The translations under genes and the position numbers were made by a program. Below, one piece after another: positions 57,401 through 64,000 of a stretch of DNA of 64,000 nt; position 1 is the first letter of the stretch, and the number at the start of each line of letters is the position of its first letter. The stretch covers positions 20,910,350 through 20,974,349 of the forward strand of contig CM039120.1 of assembly GCA_022036555.1 (NCBI GenBank), read 5' to 3'. The stretch comes from Microstegium vimineum (taxonomy: Eukaryota; Streptophyta; Magnoliopsida; Poales; Poaceae). The notes under the pieces were generated by a model. That model was not told the origin of the DNA. It saw nothing but the letters and a program-made list of their open reading frames with translations, and made no database searches.

Positions 57401-58030
57401 CACCATAGAGGGTATGAGTGTGTTTAGGATCGATAGTCGTATTATTAAGAGAGGAGAAATATTATTGATTCGGTTATCAATTGTCACTAAGTGATCTAAT
57501 TTGATTGCCTGTGCATTAGATCTAGTGTGCAAAGGAAACACCTGTTGAAAAAGACTTTTGAAAATGCTAATACACATGCACCAAGGTGATACACATTGTG
57601 TTTAGCACTTGTGAGAAAGTGTGAAGAGAATAGAGATGAAGAAGTGCTCACTGTGGAGCACTGGACGCTGGTCCCTATGGGACCGAACGTGGCTGGTGGC
57701 TAAACCTAGCCTCAAGTAGTTCGTTGAGTGAGCACTGGACGTTGAGTGTCTAGTCAGTGTTGACTGGACGTGTCTAGGGATAAAAGTCATCTCTAGAACC
57801 GTACTAGAAATGACCAGACGCTGAGGGCTGGACGCGGAGCTCATACTATTCATGTGTCAGGTGGATGAGAGGGGTTGTGGTGACTAAGAGCACTGGACGT
57901 GCCAGGGTCCGGTCACTAGGGACCGGATGCATCCGGTGAAGATAACTCCTCTCTAGCTAACCTAACAACCGGACACTGGGTGCACCACGTCCGGTTAGTT
58001 TGTTGAGCGCGTCCGGTGCAATATAATGAC
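54480..58030 (+). mobile_element. Sirevirus-like LTR fragment split by a solo LTR
   Basis: Begins TGAAAGCCCTAGTTTGGTTT (a common grass copia LTR start), is interrupted at 54569-57240, and resumes to a cluster of GGACGC/CCGGAC motifs (57640-58020). The R/U5 part is not seen, so it is truncated. Confidence 0.5.
54569..57235 (+). mobile_element. Solo LTR, Tekay/Del-like family, exact target duplication
   Basis: 2667 bp, TGTAACACCCC to GGGTGTGACA, with exact 5-bp duplication GTACA (54564-54568 and 57236-57240). Same family as the LTR at 938-3959 but in opposite orientation and about 350 bp shorter. TATAAA at 55040-55045 follows a GC-rich U3. A single LTR between perfect duplications means the internal region was lost by LTR-LTR recombination. 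Confidence 0.9.
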
Positions 58031-59359
58031 AAAGTAGATTGTTCTGATTTTAAATCAAAAACTTAATTAGATTAATTTTATCTACTTTCTTATGCTTTGA
58101 GAAAACTCATGTAACAGTGATGAGTAATGTTGCAAACATTATGCTTAAAAGTAATTTTTATGGTGAGTACGTACGTTGAAACTTGAAATTATTATGATAT
58201 TATTGTGTTCCGGTTGCAATGGTACAGACATGATCCTAGTAAAGGAGAAAATGATAGGAAAATATATAAGTCAAGCCGTGGCTTGGTGATGGGAGCTCAA
58301 GTTGTTTATTTACCCCACGGGAAGCATTTGTCTCTTTTCTTTTTCTTTTAAATAAAAAAGATAAACCTGTTGCGGCATCTCCATCGTTTGAGGCAAGCAA
58401 CAACCAGCTGGCTCATTATTGTGGCATCATATCCAACATAATGGAGTGAGAATAATACTTCCTATAAAAGAAGAGTCCACACAGCCACAAGCTCCAGTAA
58501 TGATGATCTGACGTGTCATGCCACAATGAAAATTTGGTACTTACGTAATATAGTATTTTACAAAATTTGGAAACCGAATGATTTTCGACAAAGCGATAAC
58601 TGAAATAATGGCCATATTAATCAACAAATGCATTGCCTGATGCAATTGCAATAACTCACATCTTCCCATTTCAAATCGTAACCAGTTTTGTGTTTACTAA
58701 ATGCGTGGCTATGCTAGTTTCTTAATGAGTTATCTGAGTAAGCCATACGAAAACCCGAAGTATATGCATGCTGACGACATCAACGCTTTTCAGGCTCTAC
58801 TAAGAGCCTCCCAAAAGATTAGATAAATATATATTCTCCTTTGAGTGTCATTTTGTAAAACAAAAGCCTCTCAAAAAACTAGAGTCCTCAACAGCCTTTG
58901 TATATTTGGCCTTCTCTAGAATCAAGATTGTGCCCGTCGGCCAGGCTGCTCGATATGATGCTATATGTACAGATGAGTTTCATCACCAGACTCTACAAGG
59001 CTAAATAAAAGATGGATATATTTTGTTAGACGTGCAGAGCATCAAATGCGGACTTGTTCTTCAAGGTGAGGGCGTGAGGTTGTCCTTGTCTGAGTACTTG
59101 AGCAGCTCGACAGCTTCATGGGCTGCTGCTTCCTTAGGCACAGGAGATCCTGCCATCTACTCGCCAGGATCTTGGGTTCCACCTGCAGTGACTCACGCCG
59201 GGGAAGGCCGCCGCATGAGAAGTCGCGCAGGAAGGCCGGGCTACCAGTGGTAATTGGCGGGGGCAAGCGCGATGGCCAGCGTTGCCCGCTAGCTTTATGT
59301 AGAGAGTGAGAAAGACGAAATGGACAATTGGGTATTTTCGAAACCCAGATACACTATAA
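58031..59359. other. Intergenic, with a possible decayed coding piece
   Basis: On the minus strand near 59170-59040 a short frame reads KEAAAHEAVELLKYSDKDNL before a stop. It looks like protein-coding ancestry but I cannot name a family. The rest is AT-rich with nothing recognised. Confidence 0.3.
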
Positions 59360-59678
59360 CCCTGTTTAGTTCCATCCCAAAATCCAAAATCCAAAATGTC
59401 AACTATTTTGGATTTCAAAATCCAAAATACAAAATATTTCAGGGGGTGTTTAGTTTCAACCAAAGTTTGGCTTATTGTGGATTCCAATGATGAAGATTGT
59501 GAGGGTGACACACAAACCAATGCAAATTTTGGGTTATTTTAGTCTCTTGAGTTCAAAACCCAAAATAGGGAATGAACCACTTTTTGCCAAATATTTTGGG
59601 TGGTGTTTAGTTTCATTTTGCAAAATGAAAAACCAAAACCCAAAATATTTTGGATTTCATGGGGATCTAAACAGGCCC
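59360..59678. mobile_element. Tourist-like MITE
   Basis: 319 bp. Left CCCTGTTTAGTTCCATCCC and, inverted at the right, GGGCCTGTTTAGATCCCCAT. The interior repeats CCAAAATATTTTGG hairpin sequence and two further GGTGTTTAGTTTCA copies. Flanking TAA/TAT is a possible 3-bp duplication. Confidence 0.7.
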
Positions 59679-59682
59679 TATG

Positions 59683-59890
59683 TGTTGGAGTCTATTTTAA
59701 TAACAACTTTATTAGAGTCACTCTAATGATATGATACACTATTTGTTGGAGTCTATTTTTATTAACAACTCTATTGGAATTGGTCTAATGATATATATGA
59801 TACATTATCTGTTAGAGTCTATTTTAATAACACACTATATGTTGGACTCTATTTTAATAACAACTCTATTGGAGTTGCTCTAACGATACG
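59683..59890. repeat. Tandem repeat, about 62-66-bp period
   Basis: GTTGGAGTCTATTTTAATAA recurs at 59683, 59745, 59811 and, truncated, 59841, each followed by AACAACTCTATTGGA-type sequence. Confidence 0.75.
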
Positions 59891-61229
59891 CTGGCACCAT
59901 CAGTAGCATAATAACCCTACAATCCCAGTCGTGATAGGCAAGACTTCCTTGATGCTGTCAAGGTTTATCCAATGATGTCTAATCTTTTCCATTTGCTTTG
60001 TGTCATGGTAGCATGCTAATATCTATTAGCGAGACTAATTTATTTACATCTATGGTGCCCTAATGGTAAAAATACATCCAAGAATAGACCTTTTGTGGAG
60101 TTTAGTCCATTTCGAATTGCATTCTTTGAGGATCCTCGGAATAATGTCTTCTCAGTCTTCTCTTTTATTCGATGTTGTGCCACATGTAGCTTAATCATGT
60201 TGCATCACACCCCTGATGCCGCATATATGATTCCTGTATTGCGTACTAAAGGCGTGTTAGCTGGCTAAGAGTTGTTGGCCAAATAAAATGGGAATCTCAC
60301 CAATATAATGCAGAGAATAAAAACAAACAGCCATATATATACAGAACCTTTTGTGTATGTGACAGACATGTCTATATAAACGCATAGGAATGCAGGTCCG
60401 GCGTAAGCAGACCAAGATCATGGGAGTAATCTGGAGTAGTAGTCTTCAAATCTTCTGCCTCCCTGTTGCTGTCCTAAAAGTGCTATACAATCCATGGTTA
60501 CTTCTGTCATAAAACGATCATCTGGTCCTTGCTGGTGCTGTCTACATAATCAACAACCCCTGTCCTCAACTTGTCCATCACCTTCACACCCAACTTGTCG
60601 ACAGCACCGGGGAGTGTACCCGTGAATACCACAAGTCCCAATGAAGCCATGGTCATCACACCGCTGCCTCCTCGTCCGTTGCTTTCAGCTCCACAGACTG
60701 ATGACGAGTTCTCAAGGTATCAGCACTATTCAGCAGCTTGAGAGGAGGCCGACTATGGAGAACACAAAACATAGTATGATGTCGCCTGTCCACGGAAATG
60801 ATTGGTGATCAACTGATTAGAGTTAAATGGAGATCCATTGATTAGAGTTTTCCTAGCACGTGCCTTTTGTTTTGTTATTCCACACTCTTCTCCTACGTGC
60901 TCCCACCAAAACAAAAGCATCTTCACCTCTGTCTAATAATAAACTGGACTTTGATTCCTATTGCAATCATGACCAACACTTATTTAATTATTTATTTCGA
61001 CGACACCTTTCACTAACTCATGTGACACATCTTAGACACATGTATACATGTAACCATTACACGATTCAGATTTTTTAAAATGCAATACCTTCAAAACCCA
61101 TAAGTCCGATTCACAAACCGTTTAAAGATCATTACACCAAACAAAATTAGATCTACAGAGGCTATGTTTGGACAAAGTCTTTTCTTTTAGAAAATCTATT
61201 AAAATAAATGTTTGAAAACTTTCTAGATG
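59891..61229. other. Intergenic, with a short conserved-looking minus frame
   Basis: Minus frame about 60660-60510 reads MASLGLVVFTGTLPGAVDKL, then GVKVMDKLRTGVVDYVDSTS, with good codon texture but only about 50 codons. It may be an exon remnant of an unidentified gene. No other coding evidence. Confidence 0.3.
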
Positions 61230-61690
61230 CAATTCATTGTAGTTGCAACAATAGATTACTACTCAGTTACAAGTAAATATTTAATGTGTTGTTATAAATA
61301 TTATGGTAGACATAAATAATACATAAACAACTGTACTTTACACACAAAATAGAGTGGCAACATGAATTACTATTCAGTAACAACATGATTTAGTTTGTAA
61401 TTGAAAATACTATGGTATACAGAATCAACTACACAATGCACACACAATATAGCTGCAATATGAATTAACTACTCCATTATAGTTTGATATAGTATGTGGT
61501 TGTAAATTCTATGATATATAGAAATAACACATAAATAACTACATAATGCACACAAATGTAGTTGTAATATGGATTGCTACCCAGTTGTAACTTGATTTAT
61601 TATGTAGTCGTAAATACGTACTATGGTATACGAAAATAACACATAAACAACTACACATTGCAAAATAAAATATAGTTGCAACATGGACTA
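61230..61690. repeat. Diverged tandem repeat, about 100-120-bp units
   Basis: Units start with (G)TTGCAACATG-like sequence at about 61232, 61353, 61452, 61558 and 61673. Each contains ACTATGGTATAC and ATAACACATAAACAACTACA. Confidence 0.7.
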
Positions 61691-64000
61691 TGTAAGACCC
61701 TGTGTTTTGCATCATAATAAAACCCAATACAAAATTTGAACTTTTTAAAATTTACAACAAATGATTAGTTTATTTTCCCACAAAACCATTTTAGCAAAAT
61801 AATTTTCAAAGCTTTGCATCAAAATTCACCATGTGCATTGTATTTCTAATAATTGTTAGAATGATTGAATGCTCGTGTGTTTTGAATGCCTAGAATTTAT
61901 TTGCATGCCCCTCCTATGTTCAAATTTTGTCTCCGCCCTTGAATATAACATTATATACAACATAACTTATCACCATAACTTTTATTACAACTTTTTTTAC
62001 AATTTTTATACGTAATTTAATAGATAAATAAGTTATACTACATACATATCTATACTAATATGTTATGAATTCCTGAATATAACTTATATGTTCAACTTTA
62101 CATCAAGGTCATTCTTTAGTTATATATCTTAGTTATACAAATAAATTATACATAAAATTTCTATGTATAATTTTTATAGCTCTTTAAGAAATTATGTTGA
62201 TAAGTTTGTTTTGCAAAATATTATATGTAAACGTTATGTGTATCACATAGTAAGTTACATATGTAACTTTACCACGTTGAGCTGTTGAAGATATATATCG
62301 AAGTCATGTGTATAAGTTAAATGTATAAGTTACATGTACAAGTTATACGTTTAGTTATGTGGATAACTCTGTAACTTTCTAAAAGTGATAATCTACGGAA
62401 AATATTTTTTTACCAAAAATGAAAAATTTCTAAAAATAGAAAGTTGTGATTTTTTTTACCGAAATAGAAAGTCACGAAGGTTATCTGATCGAACGTTTGC
62501 TAATTAGTCAGGCCACTACCCAACCCTTTACCATGCCTTCTTCATCATCCTAAATTCTAGAAACAATTTCCATATTTTCTTCCAAAACGCCATTCCCAGT
62601 AGACCATTGTAAAACCATATCTCCTCCATCCCAAATCCAAATCCCTTGACTCCTTCACCAAAAATCTTCTAAATTAAAGCTCTATACACTCATGTCCTTT
62701 TTCATAAATTAAATCTCTAACCTGATTATGCTTGATTTGTATGCCTTGCTTGGTGCTTTCCCTTTAATTGTCGATGCTAGATAGTGTAGAAATATAAGAC
62801 ATGGAGAGAAGCCAAAGGAACTCGGAAGAACAAACATACGAAGACATAGGAGCAAGAAGCAGAAGAATCAAGATCTTGGAATAAGGAATATAATCGTCAG
62901 CAAGCGGAGGCAAGTCCTAACACTCATCTACACTATCCCCTCTACAATCCACTATCTCTAAAACCACCGCCCTTCCTCTCCACCAGCACCACAACTCACC
63001 ATCTCCACCTAACAACCTACTCCCTCCAACTATAATTATTTACCTAATAAAAATAATTTATATTATTTATGTTACTAAGTGGATCACGGTTAAAAATGTA
63101 TATGATATATTATGGATAGTTGAGATGTAATATGAGTTCTATGATATGAATTAAGAACATGAAGTGTGATGATAATTGAGCTAGTAAACTAAAACATGTT
63201 TCTCAATAAGAGCGAGTAGGCGTATCCTATGTGGTGTGCAATATCTTGGTAGGTTTGCCTAGTGAGGGTTCCTATTGGAAGATACTCGCTTCGGTCATAT
63301 ATATATAAGGACCAGTTCATTTGCCATCTCTCCTAGCCCGAATTTCGTACAACCACATGTCTATATGGGTAGACTTGGTCTCCACACCACGTTAGGTAGA
63401 AGTACAATTACTACTAGGAGGTCGGTGTTGGCAACAGACTATCAGGAGGCAACATATATGTTGGCTGATCTTCCGTGGTCGGGCCAGCATGGATGCTATG
63501 TGATCTTCCATGTGAAATTATTGTTGGGCTGGGTGCGAGCCCCTTTTTTACTAGATGTTGTGGTATAATCAAAATTATTGAATTGGATGCTATGTGATCA
63601 TCCAATTCTTTGTGTGTTATCTGACCTTGAGTTGACCATGGTAGTTTTGTATGGATGCCTAAGGTCATTCCATCACCTTATGAGATTTCGTTAGGCCTGT
63701 TTCTGCCACCATACATGGTTAGAGGTTGTCCCTATCATGTGGTGAAATTTGTACAACCTCTGTAGAGTGTATTGAATCTATTCGAATATCCACATCTTTG
63801 GAATGGGCAACCGCTAGAATGAGGTCTCAAATGATTAGACTTATGTTAATGTGGTAAGTTAATTAATCAATCTATAAACTCAGAACTGACAAGAAAGGTT
63901 AATACTCTCCCAGGGCCCAACCCCCCCCCCCCCCATTTTATTTATATTACTCTACTCCAAACACATACACCTCCACCATCATAAATCACCACTACATATA
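61691..64000 (+). mobile_element. Long LTR (Tekay/Del-like), runs off the right edge
   Basis: Begins TGTAAGACCCTGTGTTTTGC after GACTA and shows no end within 2.3 kb. Near the right it has GTACAACCTCTGTAGAGTGT, which matches GTACAACCTCTGCAGAGTGT in the solo LTR at 56612. It is therefore a related but distinct family. Whether an internal region follows is outside the window. Confidence 0.6.

Noticed and set aside
63275..63568. 97-codon frame near the right end
   Set aside because: Falls inside a long LTR and shows no domain.
1..64000. CRISPR arrays, phage-like or bacterial operon structure, tRNA or rRNA genes
   Set aside because: None seen; tandem repeats here lack the repeat-spacer pattern, and tRNA-like matches are only retroelement primer sites.

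Overview
The window is nuclear DNA of a grass, most likely a panicoid (Andropogoneae-type) cereal relative. This is inferred from AT-rich introns, GC-rich leaders, Sirevirus-type Ty1-copia LTRs with tRNA-Met primer sites, 2.5-3 kb LTRs starting TGTAACACCC, and many small MITEs. Species is not determined. Roughly two thirds of the window is transposon-derived.

Host genes. Two genes are solid. A cytokinin-response-factor-type AP2/ERF transcription factor lies on the minus strand (CDS 12687-13535, spliced leader reaching about 15.3 kb). A lipid phosphate phosphatase lies on the plus strand (coding exons 37127-39636, leader about 31.9-32.5 kb), with all three catalytic motifs and a first intron enlarged by two solo LTRs. 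Less certain are a short GTD-binding (DUF593, zein-binding) coiled-coil reading frame at 24617-25324 and an 88-residue protein with an N-myristoylation/palmitoylation start at 51395-51661.

Layout. 1-3959: 5' part of a minus-strand LTR retrotransposon (reading frame off the left edge, tRNA-Met primer site, 3-kb LTR), inserted into the next element. 3960-9705: remnant of a Sirevirus-like element with a decayed long reading frame, several polypurine tracts and a 3' LTR. 10061-11504: a Pack-MULE carrying the N-terminal part of COG4. 12.2-15.4 kb: CRF gene. 15.6-18.5 kb: a nested tandem duplication, with further pieces at 21.56 and 26.76 kb separated by later insertions. 19.4-21.4 kb: Sirevirus-like LTR. 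21.7-25.4 kb: minisatellite, reverse-oriented LTR and DUF593 frame, possibly one Helitron-like unit. 25.6-31.6 kb: several MITEs, three with exact target-site duplications. 31.8-40 kb: phosphatase gene. 41.6-46.6 kb: an internally deleted Sirevirus and a solo LTR. 47.6-50 kb: decayed Ty3-gypsy gag and AT-rich DNA. 51.3-53.8 kb: small acylated-protein gene and a direct repeat. 54.0-58.0 kb: Sirevirus LTR pieces split by a 2.67-kb solo LTR. 58-61.7 kb: MITE and tandem repeats. 61.7 kb to the end: another long LTR that leaves the window.

No rRNA, tRNA, CRISPR or prokaryote-like system was seen. The most interesting items are the COG4 Pack-MULE with its chimeric frame, the retroelement frame whose stops are almost all TAG, the templated-insertion junction that killed a Sirevirus inside its zinc knuckle, the nested duplication, and the palindromic CCGGAC/GTCCGT clusters shared by unrelated-looking LTRs.
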